Shown here one piece after another: positions 1 to 29,300 of a stretch of 64,000 nt of DNA (position 1 is the first letter of the stretch; each line of letters opens with the position of its first letter). The notes beneath the pieces were generated by a model. It was not told where the DNA came from and ran no database searches. It was given only the letters and a program-made list of their open reading frames with translations. This DNA is from Glandiceps talaboti (lineage: Eukaryota > Hemichordata > Enteropneusta > Spengelidae), in assembly GCF_964340395.1 (NCBI RefSeq), contig NC_135566.1, positions 13,259,501-13,323,500 on the forward strand, given 5' to 3'. Made by a program: the position numbers and the translations under genes.

Positions 1-60
1 TGAACATTTTTAAAACATTTAAAACAAAAGATAAGAAATTCTTTATCTTCTTGACCTTCA
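1..60 (+). repeat. Inverted dispersed repeat, copy 1
   Basis: This segment reappears as its near-perfect reverse complement at 4004-4063 (shared core TAAGAAATTCTTTATC and flanks). Part of the adjoining sequence (TTATCGGAAACACAC at about 212) also resembles TTATCAGAAACACGC at about 4096. It is cut by the window edge. Confidence 0.75.
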
Positions 61-480
61 TGCATGTCTGTTTTCTTTCAATTCCCGATTAATGTCTGTA
101 CATTATTCATCAAAATATTACAGAAGGGGAATTCTTGCCAACATTTCATTTGGTTTTGGATCAAGGCAATATTTTTCAAAAATTAAAAAATTAAAAAACT
201 GAGGCCATGTTATCGGAAACACACAATTTTTTTTTTTTGTGTGTGCATAACTGTTAGCCGTCAAAGTTGTCTGATATTTTTGTAACTTCAGTTAATTTGC
301 ACTCACTCAAGATGAGTCTAATATAATATTTTGTAAAGTTATAGGGTTTTAATGACTTTCTGCCTTTTTTAAATGTGGAATACACCAAGAAAGTTAATAC
401 CAGATTTAACTGAATGCCTTCTGTAAGGGTGAAGTCTTTAGATTTTAGTTCCTACACAATTATTGTTGGTGTGCAAGTAT

Positions 481-835
481 CATTTGGTACATACTTCAAA
501 AATAACTAATCGCATTTGTTCTGAAAAGTTTCTTGATGTAACTTTAGTTTTTTCTTTAATTAATGGGTTGTTTGCATAATTGATGATTTTCAGTATTGAA
601 TTAGGCTTTTTCTTAAAAATGCCCTCTTCAAATTCAACAATATTTACTACTTACTTCAAACATAACTAATCGCATACTAGTATGTTCTGAAAAGCTCATT
701 GATGCCACTTTAGTTTTAATTAATGAGTCATTTGCATAATTTATGATTTTCGGTAATTAGACTTATCTTAAAAATTGCCCTCTTCAAATTCAGTAACATT
801 TGGTACATATTTCAAACATAACTAAGGCCTAATAT
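481..835 (+). repeat. Tandem repeat of about 165 bp (two copies plus a partial)
   Basis: CATTTGGTACATACTTCAAA...AACTAATCGCA...TTCTGAAAAG...TTTGCATAATT...AAATTCA recurs from 481, 645 and, truncated, about 809. The copies differ by substitutions and small indels. Confidence 0.8.
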
Positions 836-2279
836 AAAAAAAGGTTTGGTTCCGGTTACCCGACCCCACCTAGTTTTTCATGCAACCCTAAACTTTTTTT
901 AATGTACATGAGGAAAAAAATTAAAAATCACGAAAATCATCAAGTCTGCAAGAAATTTTGGATACAGAAACTTAAAAAGACAGTATAAAACTGTTCTTTC
1001 AATCTAATGGCTGTACATCTGATGGGAAGAAACCAATAATAACACAGAGACCATATATGGAAAACGACGGAAAACATAACTACCTGAACTAGACACTCAC
1101 TTATGAAAAAAAAAATTTTACAAATAAAATGAAAAATCTAACTACACACAATTTTTTTTTTACACCTAATTCCTTAACGGAAGGTAAAAATGAATATTTA
1201 CTCAAGATAATATCAAATGAGTCTTTTAAAAGCAAGACAAGATTGAAATGTAGGGATTCCATACACTTTTTTACATGAACTCAAAATGGTTTTCTAGTCC
1301 CTTCAAATTTGAAGTCAAAATGGATGTTAAATTGTACTCATGCATTGGGAATATTAATGAGATTGCCAATTTTCTTCAAACTGAACAGTTTTCACCTCAA
1401 ATTCCTTGGTACAGCTGTTGACGTAGTGAATTCAAGATTCTTAAAGACATTTTGAGCTGTCTTATTTTTATGGAAATTTGTCTCCAAGATGCACTCTGCT
1501 GTAAAGAATATTTTAGGTCAGGTATAAAACGTGAAAGCAGCTAAGTAATGGCTTGTCGTCCCTGAGGACCAACATCTGTTGTTGAGGTACCTTGTAAGAT
1601 TACCTCCACAGAAAGAGTCAGGACACGGATAAATTGAGACACAAGTAATAAGAACGAACGTTATCAACATTCCACGCACATAGCATTGTGAAATTGATTA
1701 TGTGTAATTGAAAAACAGCGAGGCTTAGATCTCAGGGCAGTCATCGCTAGAATGAAAGACAGTCTAAATTCAGGAGACAATCTTCCACCTTTAACTTTAT
1801 CGTTATCTTTCAATATTTTTTTTAAATGTCAGAGATAAATTTTTATATCATGAAGGTTTTAATATACACAATGTTGTGTTTAGAGAGAGAGAGGATGGTG
1901 AAAATAAATTGCAATATGTATTTTCATTTACAATGTATGAATAAATAAACAAGAGTATTAACTTTCAGTTCAAAGTTGAAATTTTTGCTCCTAGCATTTT
2001 ATGGAATGCAATGAGTAATAACTTTAAACAATGATACCTACAGAATTTAGTATGTAATTTAGAATGTACCTAAAATACAGCAAACTTCACAAATTGTTCA
2101 GTTATTTACGTATAACTTCTCGTTGATAATTTGTATCCATTGAAAATTACATCAAACCTTTCACTGGAAATGGTTCAATCATTCTCATGATATAATTTCG
2201 TCACTATTAGTTGTTGATTGCACTTTGTATATAGGCTTGACAGTGCAATTGTTTTGTCAACAAATTTTCCAATTTTATG

Positions 2280-2560
2280 GGATACTGATAGAGTTTGATC
2301 TCCAGGAGATCATATTAGTATGCTACCAGGACTTAGATAATCGTATCTAAATGCTATTGCTTCACTGATAAGATTGTATGCTTCCCCAGGGAGTTGAAGA
2401 AGTATAAAAGGGTCGTTGCGCTGCCATTGATTCTTGCCAGGGGTAATAATTGGGAGTGCCTTGAGCTCTTGGGAGGAAAGACGCATTATGAATTTGCAGT
2501 ATTGAGATAGCAGTAATGCAAACACTTAGGACTGAAACATGGGCCTTTAAGAGGCTAAAT
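2280..2560 (-). repeat. Dispersed repeat (SINE/MITE-like), minus orientation
   Basis: The reverse complement of 2395-2490 (CAATTATTACCCCTGGC core) matches 39945-40050 on the + strand. ACTGAAACATGGGCCTTTAA at 2532 also recurs near 43863 (ACTGAAACGTGGGCCTTTAA). Several fragments of one family are therefore scattered in the window. Confidence 0.6.
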
Positions 2561-2989
2561 TTGAACACAAATTATGCAGAAGGAGTATTTTGTCTAAAAC
2601 TAAAAATAAAACATCAGAAACTAAAGAAACTTATGACTGTGGCGCACACATAGCTTTGGTCAGGTACATTGTCAGGAAACCCAAATCCCAATTTACGATA
2701 TTTTTTATGATATTATTGTCAGGCGAGTTTTTGTAGAACAATGGACGTTTGTGTCTGTGTGACCTGGAATTAGGTTCTCCAACATACAAGTAACCTTGTA
2801 AGTGTTTAGTTGTTATATATCGGTCAAGTGAGTTCAATTCAGGTCATATGAAAGACGTGATCAACATACCTGTAGGAATGTATTGTGTATTTGTAATAGT
2901 TTAATCGTAAAACATTACTTTACATGTAGAAAAGTATAACTCACTCTTCAATGTTAGTACCCCATTGGTGTTAATCTGGTAAATATTTA

Positions 2990-3310
2990 TATTGTTTTCA
3001 CATGCATGGTTTTTGCTGAGGTTTTTCCCTCGGTTTCACAAAAAGTGAAATAAAATCTGTTAAAAATTTACCAGTACATTGTTTTGCATATTCAGGGTTT
3101 TTGCTTAGGTTTCACCGTCAGTTAAAAAAATGAAATAGATCTAGTGAAAATTGATATTGTTTTCCATATTCAGGCTTTCTGCAAAGTTTTTAGAGCCTGG
3201 GTTACAGAAAGGAATAAATCTGGTTAAAATTTACACTGTTTTTCACATTCAGGGTTGTTGGCTAAGGTTTTAGAGTCTTGGTTACAGACAGGAGTAAATC
3301 TAGAGAAAAT
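2990..3310 (+). repeat. Tandem repeat, about 80 bp x 4
   Basis: A unit starting TTTTxCATATTCAGGGTTTTTG and ending in a GAAATAAATCTGGTTAAAAT type motif recurs at about 2995, 3082, 3160 and 3239. It runs up to about 165 bp before the first rabphilin exon. Confidence 0.75.
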
Positions 3311-3473
3311 TTTGTCATTTTTGTACTTTCAACCATAGTTTTGGTAAATATAACCTCATTAAAATATGTGAAGGACTCTGGTAAGTTTTACCCCAACACT
3401 AACATTGACTTTAAAAAAGGAACGATACTTTTAATTTATTCAATTTTTCATCAATCATTTTCTTATTTTTCAG

Positions 3474-18974
<15,501 letters not shown>

Positions 18975-20419
18975 GATGGAATGAACAGATTACAATACCA
19001 TAAGCAAAATAATTCAATATAGGCAGAAATTTTTTTTTTTTAAACGGTGATAAACAAAAATGATATGAATTCCACATACAAGTGATTTCAAATCGTGCTG
19101 AAGATATTGTGAATTGAGTGTGCTCAGCATGGAGTTTAGCAAGGTAGTGAAATGTACACACAAATATATATATATATTTAAAGAATGTAACACAAAATAA
19201 TATGAACTGTACATGCAAAGTGTCAATATCTAAAAGAAATTGACATATTGTGAAATGCGAAATGGTACATTTGAAATCTGCATATAAAAGATGTTACATG
19301 AAATGTACATGCAGATTGTGACGTCTAAAAAATTAGTTACTCAGAAATTTTCAAATTGAAGTGTTTTCAATGCAGTCTCCAATATTTTACTTTGAATGAA
19401 GTATTGTGGATTTCAAAAAGTGGTCAAACGCACCCTTTTATGGTAGATTCGTTTTTGCATCTGCCATAAAAAGGTACACTCTATCCTGATATCCTAATTA
19501 TGTGTATATATATGAAAAATTATGAAAAAAAATATAATATAAAGTTATTGATATATGTTGTGATGGGTTTGAGGGTGGGGGGATGGGGTTAAAATAAGCC
19601 AAATATATCGATAAGGTGTCATATAATGAAGTTAAGGCAGTATATAAAGAAATTGACAAATTAATAATTATTACTTTACAGAGAAAATAGAATGTTTTAA
19701 AAACTGATTACAGATTAGTGCTGTACATATCAAAGCATAAGAATTAAATTATTTGAAATAATACTCAGATTTAGTCATTCCATTTAGAATCATTTCAGTT
19801 ACTTAAAATTTTGAAACAGAAAATTATTAATTTCTGGAGAATGCATCTATCACAAATTTAATAAATACTTAATTTATCTAGCAAGTAGTATTATGTTTTA
19901 AAAATTTGAGACTTAATATCATGTTGATATAGATACTTATTACGTAAAAGTTTTTTTTTTCATGTTTGCAGGTGTTTTTGTGTATCATGCTTAAGAATTA
20001 CAGATATATAGTTTTAAGACAAAAAAAGTAGAAACCTAAATATTAGAAGATAAAGTTGGATCAACAGAAAGGTTTATGTGTTAAGGTTACAGTTTCATTA
20101 TTAATCCATAAAGTGATATTTTGGTCTACAAATAACTGAATACTTATTATAATCGGATCGCCCTACCACCATGAATATGTATCAATACTATTTCGTACTG
20201 CTACACAAACCGTGATAAGTACAGAATCATCTAGATTACAAGCCAATCATCTTATGCAAGAAAAATTATTCCAGTGTAGTTATTCAAGCTGCACTTGCTG
20301 CAACTGGAGTATTATTTTTTTGATCAGACAGCCAAAAATATATTCACTGAAAATTGTTAAAATACCAATAATTGGACATTGTACAATTATGACAACATAA
20401 ATTTACAAGAAACATATTT

Positions 20420-20945
20420 TATGATGTCATGAATCTCATTATGATGTCATGATTTTTGTCCTGAATCTTATGACATCAATGATACATTTTGTATTTGTCA
20501 GCACATTACCATTCTCTTTCTGGCATGATTCCTGGTCATGACATGGCTATCATCACATAATGACATCATAATTATAGTCTTGACATCATAATTTTGATCA
20601 TGACATAACAGTTACAATCATGACATCATTTCAATCATGACATCATTTCAATCATAAACATCATAATTTCAATCATGACATTATTATAATTGTGACATCA
20701 TAATTCCACTCATGACATCACGGCTACAATCATGACATCATGATTCTAACTATGTCATCTCAATTCATATACAAATGTACTGACATCATGATTCTAATCA
20801 TGACATGATTCTTATGATATTAATGATGCAATGATTGTTATTATGACATCATTAGTCGTGTGATGACATCATGCATTCAATTCATAACATCATTGTCATG
20901 ACACTAGCTAATCATGATGATGTCATAATCTAGCCTTGACGTAAA
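20420..20945 (+). repeat. Degenerate TCATGACATCAT array
   Basis: TCATGACATCAT or close variants recur more than twenty times at roughly 17-30 bp spacing, often with ATAATTxxAA between. Many units contain TGACATCA or TGATGTCA, one transition away from the palindromic cAMP response element TGACGTCA. Confidence 0.8.
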
Positions 20946-21425
20946 TCTTCTCACCTCTAAACAATTATAATCATGAACTCATGGTTGTGGCTGCTATAAC
21001 ATTATTTTCATCAAGTTATAGTCTAAGGTACGTATGTCATGACAGGGCGCCCTCACACATCAGCCAACCCCTTTCATAGTAGGTCAGTGAGAGCAGAGTG
21101 ACATGATGTATCTTACAGTCTAGATACTCTTTGTACTAACATCATAAGTATCCGTGGATTCACATTTACCTCACTCTTCTGTATTTTTCATTTCGCTCAT
21201 TATACTAACACTTTTTCTTTCATAATATTTGTTAATTTCTTATGTTAATATCATTAAAATGACTTGGCGGTAAAACATTTGTTTTGTCGTTTCTTTTGCT
21301 TTCTTTGATTCCTTACCACTTCTTTCTTTCTTCAGCTTTCTTATAATATTCTACTAACAATTTTAGAATATTTCTCTATACACAACAAATGTTCAAAACA
21401 TTTTACAGCCCATTTAAAGTTACCG

Positions 21426-21496
21426 TTCACTGGCTGTTAGATACAACCACACAGAAACCAATACGAAACTGCATGTACTACACGATAGCAAGATTG
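21426..21496 (+). mobile_element. Arm fragment of the 9301-9589 fold-back family
   Basis: TTCACTGGCTGTTAGATACAA... and ...ACGATAGCAAGATTG align with the left arm of the element at 9301. CAGAAACCAA matches the complement of the right arm. Confidence 0.6.
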
Positions 21497-22152
21497 AATG
21501 AGTTACAAAATACTTTACAGCCTTTTTCAAGTCACCATTCACTTGCCATTAGATTTGTTTCTATAAAATGTACTTAGATTGTTCAGTTGAATGACAACAA
21601 AATACCTGTAAGTTAGTACTTTTTTCCAGACTACCAGTTCTATTCAAAATAAATGAACCCCAAATATTCCTAATGACACAAATTTTGCACTTATTTTAGA
21701 AAAATGCTGCAGAGCATCAAATTGAAATTCAAGGAAGGAACTGGATGAACATAGCAACTATAATCATAATATAGTAATACTTAATGTTATTTTACATTTC
21801 TCATTTACATTTTATTAATGGCATCAGGGTACAAAATTTCAAAATCACAAATGATTGGTCCAATCAAATTGCCATATAAAAAACTTGCATAATTATCCTT
21901 TCATGTGTCAGTTTCCATTACAGCAACATTTACCTGCAATCATATTATCAAATTTGAAGAGTTAAAAATGATGAAAATTTTGTCAGTACCAAAAATAAAT
22001 TGACATGTCGAGAAGTGATATTAGATGTACTCATTCATTAGTTGTTTGTTTGGATCACAACATAGTGTTTTATTGTTATTGCTTGTAATACTGACTGGTC
22101 AGAGACAAGGCCACCAATACTACCTCAAGTCTGGAAGGGCCATTATTAGAGG

Positions 22153-22405
22153 GTGGGCGGGCGGGTGAGTGAGTGAGTGAGTGCGTGCGTGCATGCATGC
22201 ATGCATGAGTGAGTGAGTGAATGAGAGTGAGTGAGTGAGTGAGTGAGTGAGTGAGTGAGTGAGTGAGTGAGTCAGTGAGTGAGTGAGTGAGTGAGTGAGT
22301 GAGTGAGTGAGTGAGTGAGTGAGTGAGTGAGTGAGTGAGTGAGTGAGTGAGTGAGTGAGTGAGTGAGTGAGTGAGTGAGTGAGTGAGTGAGTGAGTGAAT
22401 GAATG
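22153..22405 (-). repeat. (GAGT)n microsatellite with (GCAT)n interruption
   Basis: About 55 tetramers with a short GCATGCAT patch near the start. The long minus-strand ORFs here (THSL repeats) are artefacts of the repeat. Confidence 0.95.
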
Positions 22406-22927
22406 AGCATGTGAGTGAGGATCAATGAGCAACAAAAAGAGAGAGGTGTATTTTTGGTGACTGACATTTCTGGTTGCCTGTTCTGACCAGTCCATCACAA
22501 GTCAATAACCAATCATTTGCATTGCACCCTGGATATCTGAATTCACATCCATTCCTAATACAATGTTCATTTTACACTTAATCATTCATATAATATCACT
22601 TTTCACTCTTATTTCATCCATCCAAAGATAAATACATAATTATCATGTCAAAAGATTTCCTTCTCAAGGTGAAATATATCCATTGACACATTGTTTTCAT
22701 ACAGCCTCCAGTGATTGGTTTAGACCATATCACATGGTATGGATTATTGACCCATAGTGACCTCAATTTGCATATAGTCACATTATAGTTTCCCTAGGGC
22801 ACCATTGCAGTAGCACCAGAGTTCTAACAGTGACTTGCTTTGCCTCTGGAAAGAGTACTTGCCAGAGAACAGAATGTGACTGATTACTGCCTGCCTGGCC
22901 TAATTCAGGCACTCATAGACATCATAT

Positions 22928-23385
22928 TAGAGAGGTTTAGATACACGTTCGAACGCGTACGCCTACGGGAGCATGATAGTGCAGGCGTACAAGTAGTGAC
23001 GCGTACAAAATTGTGTTTAGTTATGCGTTCTAAACACAAACGTGAAAAACAGTGGAAAGTGAACGCGCGCGTTGACATCTTCTTTCCAGAAGGCCAGACA
23101 CGTCTTTGTTTTCTAAATTTGTCCGTAGTTTTCCCATTTTTTCTGCAACTACCCAAACTAAAAACCAAACAATTAGTTTAACGTTACGCTTCCGAACTTT
23201 GATATAAAAAATACGCCTTTTAATCGAAGAAAACGACAAAAACTCAACACGTATTTACAGATACGTGTAGACCGCCATTTTGACGTAGCGTCGTTTGATA
23301 CAGAACGCCTGAGTTGCTTCGAATCACGTGACTATGACGCTACACGTATAGAACACACGTACATACGCGCATCTAAACCTCTCTA
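22928..23385. mobile_element. CpG-rich MITE, about 458 bp
   Basis: TTAGAGAGGTTTAGAT at the left pairs with ATCTAAACCTCTCTAA at the right. TA flanks the GAGAGG ends, compatible with a TA target. The interior is strikingly CpG-rich (ACGCGTACG, GAACGCGCGCG, TACGCGC) compared with its CpG-poor surroundings. It has no plausible transposase. Confidence 0.8.
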
Positions 23386-24254
23386 ATACCACCTCCTACT
23401 GCTGTGTAGCAACTATTTCCCACAGGGTAACAAGACATCTACCAGTAAGCTCATAGCTAGGCAATAAATGTACAATTATAGTGTACTTATCGTATACATT
23501 ATTTAGTTTTTCAAAAATGCCCATCTGTTAGATTACAACGTAGAGCTGTCTATTTAAAATCTACTGAGATAGCATAAGTCTTGATAAATTAAAAAGTAAA
23601 CAAATAAAATGTGAATATTGATAGTTTCAATCGCATGCAGCATGTACATATATTAACAGGGTTACTTGTTCACTTTCAACAGGTATTCATATTCTAGCTG
23701 CCGAGTTTTTGTTATATGAGTAGTGTACATGTAGTCTTATATATTTATTAGCACTGTACATATGTACACTTTAGTAATATTTAGTAATATTGTATATTGT
23801 TACTTAAAAGTAATAATGTTGTTTATATAGAGAGTTGATCTTACTAAAATATTAGCACTGTATATACGCACACTTAATTATGAAATTCTAGTAGATTTGA
23901 ATATTTTCAGTGCCAGTAGTTGGTGATACCACTGGGAACAGTTGTGTACTGTTTCTATAGTGTTCTTTTTGACAAGGGACAACTCAACAATGATTATTTC
24001 ACGTCCTACAGCTTGGGTGTGTTTGGATATAGCTGTAAGGTTTTGGGGTATGTATATAGGTTTGATTAGTATCAGAATGAAGTGTGACAAGTTTTGAATG
24101 GTATGCCAGGAGAGATGTCCTAACTTTCTCTCATTACATTGTATTTATTACTCTGGTAATTGAGCCGTCTGTTTTAATACTTAGATAGACACAAACTAAA
24201 ACTACTGTCGCAACATGTTGATACAACAGTAATAAGCTATTGAATGGGTGTTGG

Positions 24255-24510
24255 TTTAATTATATAGTCTCAGTAGGGAGGTGTCTCTGAAAACTAGTTG
24301 ATTTTAATAGTGTTTGTGAACTTTTTGTGTTGTTTTGGGACTTCCAATGTTTACACTATCTTGATCACGGAGTGATTAGAATCACACAACAGAGGAACTG
24401 TTATCACCCACTTGTGTAATCTACCACATTAAAGAACACTACTAGAGTCTGATTTAGTTTGCGGATATCTTAGGAAACCAAAGGCTCAATTACCAGTGTT
24501 GTATACAAGA
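24255..24510 (+). repeat. Dispersed repeat, family R1 copy 2
   Basis: Same ordered blocks as 12113-12345 with about 20 bp of extra internal sequence. No terminal inverted repeats were identified. Confidence 0.85.
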
Positions 24511-24672
24511 TATATCTACTTACTAGTGTTAGGATTGGTTCTGTAGCAGTGTTTTGTCAAATTAAGGGGACCATTGGCTGTAAGTAGATTCTATGGTGTG
24601 TAAGTGTTTACTTCCACACTTCGTTGCTGAACAGTTGCTAGAATTGTACAGTGATGATACAGAATGATTCTC

Positions 24673-24828
24673 GGGGGGGGGGGGGGGGGGGGGGGGGGGG
24701 CTCTCTAATTATCTATTGGAGGGAACACTATAGCATGCATGGTTACTTACTCCAATATTGAATTGTAAATAGTGACAACATTATATCTGTATCACATTCA
24801 AAGTGTGCTGGGGGGGGGGGGGGGGTTA
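24673..24828 (+). repeat. Two poly-G tracts
   Basis: Runs of about 29 G (24673-24701) and 17 G (near 24811) could form G-quadruplexes. Homopolymer length is uncertain in sequencing. Confidence 0.85.
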
Positions 24829-27661
24829 TGTGTGTCAAAGGTAGGTGACCCTGCCTGTGTGTATATATATATATATTGTTTGGGGTCATAGATGAGGATT
24901 TTTACAAATCACATAATTTTGGTTATTAAGTGAAACTTGTATGTAGTAACTCTGCTTATACATCTGTACATCACTTTGACAAAAAATGTGAAAATCGACA
25001 TAAATGAAAACTGTAAATTGCAAGGTTGGTAATCAAAGTTGAATATTAAGATATTGTAACATTGTTTGGTTAGGAAACTTGTTTCTGATTATAGTTGAAT
25101 GAAACAGCCATCTGTATACGATATGTAGAATTTGTATTTATGGAGCCAGCCATCTTGTGTTGGACTGCATGGAGAGTGAGTTGATCACTCACTGACGAAT
25201 TGTACAGTTTGAAATTCAGAAAGCAATAGTGTGTGGAAAATGCACTGAGTGACATGAATGAGACACATTTTTTTTATTGTGATTAAGTTCACATTGAAAA
25301 AAACAAGTATGTATTTATGATGTGTGTATGTATGTGAGAAGCTAACATTGAGTTCCCACAATGTTGAATCTTTCAGTCAAAGGAAAAGTCAGAGGAGATC
25401 CTAAAAAAAACTGACTATTTACAGCAGATATAATACCAGTTTTGGTGATGTCGAATGTCCTTCAACAAGTAAGACTGTCTAATATAATGTCTAAAAGGAG
25501 ATAATAGAATTCGTATATTTAGATGAGAATAGTTTACTCTGTTCCTGTACTGTACAGTCCAGAAAGACTGTGTGTTGAGCACATATTAAAGAAGCACCAC
25601 CAGTGACTTCATTTTATGGTTTATACATAAAAATATATTTGAAATTGATGTGTACTTAGACAGACTTTCAAGGGGAAGGACACCTTGTAAATTCATGATG
25701 TGTAATTAAAATTGAATTCATTCACTTTCACTTATCAGTATGGAGTTGACATTGACCCTAATTTTTATAGAAGTGTTGTACATGCCTTGGTAGGGAACTT
25801 CATCAGACCACCGAACAACAGACTAACAAGGCTTATCGTATTAGGTGTGAATGGGGGCTCTTAATCCCTGTAACCACTGTCATGCTTGTCCAGAAAGTGT
25901 ACCTTTTGTGTCACCCTTCTACCCAAAGACTGCCGAATTAATACTTTGGGTCTTTATGGATATTAGCATTTAACTCAGAACTTAACTTGGTCTGAGATTA
26001 AATGTATTGTTGACTACTTGTATTGTTGTACAATTACCATAACAATAGAAACAGTCAGCAATACGTTTGACAGAAGTTGCCTGGGAAGGTCCATACATCA
26101 CTTCTGCCCAAGTTCTGACCCATGCCTGCTCTGTACTGAAAAAGTTATTTAAACCAATGCATTTTATCTCACTTAACATCCAAGTTTTTATTAAACCTAG
26201 TGAATTCACAATGTATCCTTCTCCGTTAACCAAATGGGGCAATGGATTACAGTGAAATTTGGAAGAAGAAAAATGATAAGTTCTGTGAAATTTGCAAGCA
26301 CAAGGTAGACTTAAAGTTTTGCTCAGTATTCCATGCCAGCACTCACAAAATTGTAGTCCATCATATTATATTACCTTTAACAGAAAGCTGTTCCAAATAC
26401 ATACAATTGTTTGCAAGGGAAGCACCCCTTGATGTGTTCAAAATGAATTTCTGAAAAGAGCCTTCAGTAAAGAATGTCCAAGTAAATGCAACTAGACTGC
26501 CATTTTGAAATAGTTTTTTTTTCCAAAATATTTTGTAATCTTAAACAAAGTGTACAATATTATCATTCATCTCATGATAACAAAAATGTCAAAAATGATG
26601 TTTACTGACTTAAATAATTGGCAAAATAATTCTGTGGAATACTGTATTTCAAAGGATTGGATTCACTGAAAGATATAATAACCCGTTCTGATCGAATTTA
26701 GATCAGAGTCAATTTGAAAACTGTTTGAAAGTTTGACAAGTAACAAAAGAATAAACATTTGTGAAAGTTGAGAATGACACTTTAATACGAAACAAAAGTT
26801 CATAATGCTGACTTAGGTATAAATTTGAAATGTAGTGCTTCATCCTATCATCAAAATCTAACAACTTGAACACCAGGGTGGTGGGGGTGGGGATGGGGGG
26901 GGGGGTTTACACCCTCAGCAAATTTTCAGACAGAGTTGTATGGCCCAAGTTGAAAACATCTACTCATGTATAATCCAGACCCATTGTTAGGGATTTCTAG
27001 TCACAACCATCCAGTCAGTCACCTTTATTCTTATGCTGTGAAGGTATTTGTAAATCATGAAGACATTTCCCATGTTATCAGCCTCAAAATTAGAGAGTTT
27101 TCAGATGAAGTCAACACATCTTTAGGGACTATTTCATGAAGAAGTGACCCGTTTGGGCGGCACATACCCATACACCTTTCCCCAGGGACCCCCCCCCCCC
27201 CATGCTTGAACAGCTTACTGTCTCTTAATTTCAAATAAACACAAATTTAGTTCTGAAGTTCTCATGTTATGCCTGAATTACATTAATTTCAATCTAGTAT
27301 GACAAATCAATGAATTTTATCATTTCATCGCCAACAATATACTTAAAATAATAACTCTTATATATTTATTTATAGATTTAAAAAAGAAACTGGTATGCAA
27401 CAGTTTAAACTTTTAGTTTTATACTTATATATGTTTATAATATATGTTTATTAGTCAACAACGTTATGTTTAGTTCAATATTGTATGTTTTCTAGAATTG
27501 TTAAAAATTTATTTATTTCCACAAATATCTTGCAGCATTACTTTGTGTAGTGATTTTTCACTGTTTGAGAAAAGGTGCAGAAAAAAAAGTTTTGGCAAAC
27601 GTACGGTAACGACGCAAGTTTTATTTCTCAAATTATGATACATGATGTTCTGGCAACATCA

Positions 27662-27703
<42 letters not shown>
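27662..27703 (+). repeat. (ACT)n microsatellite
   Basis: About 14 trinucleotides. The poly-tyrosine ORF across it is an artefact. Confidence 0.9.
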
Positions 27704-29065
27704 AAGATAACGAAAAACTGGGTATGCAGCTGTATTTTGGAGTATAATTTTGTAAATACCTTTTCTTAGCATTTGCATGAACAAAAATTGTAGTAAAAAA
27801 TTATGGTCCTACCGGAAAAAAATTGTATTTTTTTTTCCATGTCACCTAAATTTACTGGTTGTGTTTATTTAATTTAGACATGCTACAGAAACAGCTGTGT
27901 ACCCAGTTGTGGTATTATTGTAGTTTTTACATTACACAAGATTCCTCATTTGTGTAAATTGAAACCCGTTTCAAATCATGACAATATATGTGACTGGGTA
28001 AATTTATCAAATCAGATATGTGAACAGAAAATGCCATTTTCTATTGGTACACTTTTGTCTGTTCAAATGAGAGTATGTACATAAGATGCGACTCAAAATA
28101 AATTAGCTTTAATATGGCAATATTTAAATGTGTTTTCACATTGACTGTACATGGTTATCACTGCTGCTGATAATAATTACTGATACTTAGGAAAAAAATT
28201 GAAAAAGATGCAAAAAAATTACAAAAATGAATGAAAAAATGTTTGATTGCATAGATATGTGCACACTGCAGTGTGGCTATGATAGAAGCCATAATTGTGC
28301 TCTTTTGAGGCTGCAGCCATATTGGATTTTTCCCATAATTCTTCTCAAGGTCAAAGTTCCAAGGTCAAAACAAAAATATTAGACACAGCTTTCTAAAACT
28401 ATGTGTGTTGGAAATTGAAAACTTTATACTACATTAATGAGGATAATCTGTATTCATGTATTGTTGAAATAAAAATCTGAATTTTTAACAACGAAAAAGA
28501 AATCTCGCCGTGACCTTTAACCTTTGCAATTTTTATGGGATAATCAAAATGGTCCTGAAAATATTTTTGCAGTTGATTTCAAATTTTGAAGACACCAAAA
28601 CTGTCTTCCGTCGTACATCAATTCAAGCATTTAAAAAATTGAATTAAACTAGTCGACTATAGAAACAAATTAATGATTATTTAATATCACAAAATTGAAA
28701 ATAAAATGTAGATTGAATTATTGTTATTATAATCTCAATGAATTGTAAATGTTCAACTGTGTAGCAAATGATCTATGAAAGGATGAAAATTAAAATTGTT
28801 AAAAATTTGTCAACTAACTGCAAATATTTTAAAATTGTGTATAGACATGGAAAAATTGTCAAATGTCGCATAATGAAAGTGTTTGTTGAATATATTGTGT
28901 ACAAGTAGATGTATATTTCTGTACCTTTTTTGTCTTGTATTGAATGATTGGATGTTGAATAAAAACATAAAAAAGTAGCATTATGTGGTGTGTCTTTATC
29001 AATCTGTAGTATGATTTGTTAAATTTATGAATATTTATTTGTACATGCATACAGAAAGACAGACA

Positions 29066-29135
29066 GACATACATACATACATACATACATACATACAGAC
29101 AGACAGACACTGACAGTCAGACATGCATACATACA

Positions 29136-29167
<32 letters not shown>

Positions 29168-29266
29168 CATACATACATACACATACATACATACATACAT
29201 ACATACATACATACATACATACATACATACATACATACATACATGCATACATACATACACACACAT

Positions 29267-29300
<34 letters not shown>
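29066..29300 (+). repeat. (CATA)n/(CAGA)n/(CA)n compound microsatellite
   Basis: Interrupted tetranucleotides ending in a CA run. Confidence 0.95.

Larger units (their letters stand above)
1..3473. other. Intron upstream of the first visible rabphilin exon
   Basis: No exon with conserved protein content was recognised here. The stretch is AT-rich and holds an inverted-repeat arm (1-60), a tandem repeat (481-835), a dispersed repeat (2280-2560) and an about 80-bp tandem repeat (2990-3310). It is called intron because the exon at 3474 opens in the middle of a codon after a canonical acceptor (TTTTTCAG). A small upstream rabphilin exon could have been missed. Confidence 0.6.

Noticed and set aside
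22076-22498. 140-residue minus-strand ORF of THSL repeats
   Set aside because: It is a translation of the (GAGT)n microsatellite; no other coding sign.
22840-23181. 113-residue ORF in CpG-rich DNA
   Set aside because: Most of it lies inside the 22928-23385 MITE and it has no transposase or other domain.
26067-26454. Two adjacent ORFs with a CxxC-like ICKHK motif
   Set aside because: No splice sites, no homology recognised; the motif is too short to call a zinc finger.
29066-29300. CRISPR-like regular repeats at 29 kb and 42.6 kb
   Set aside because: These are plain tetranucleotide microsatellites with no spacers, in a eukaryotic genome.
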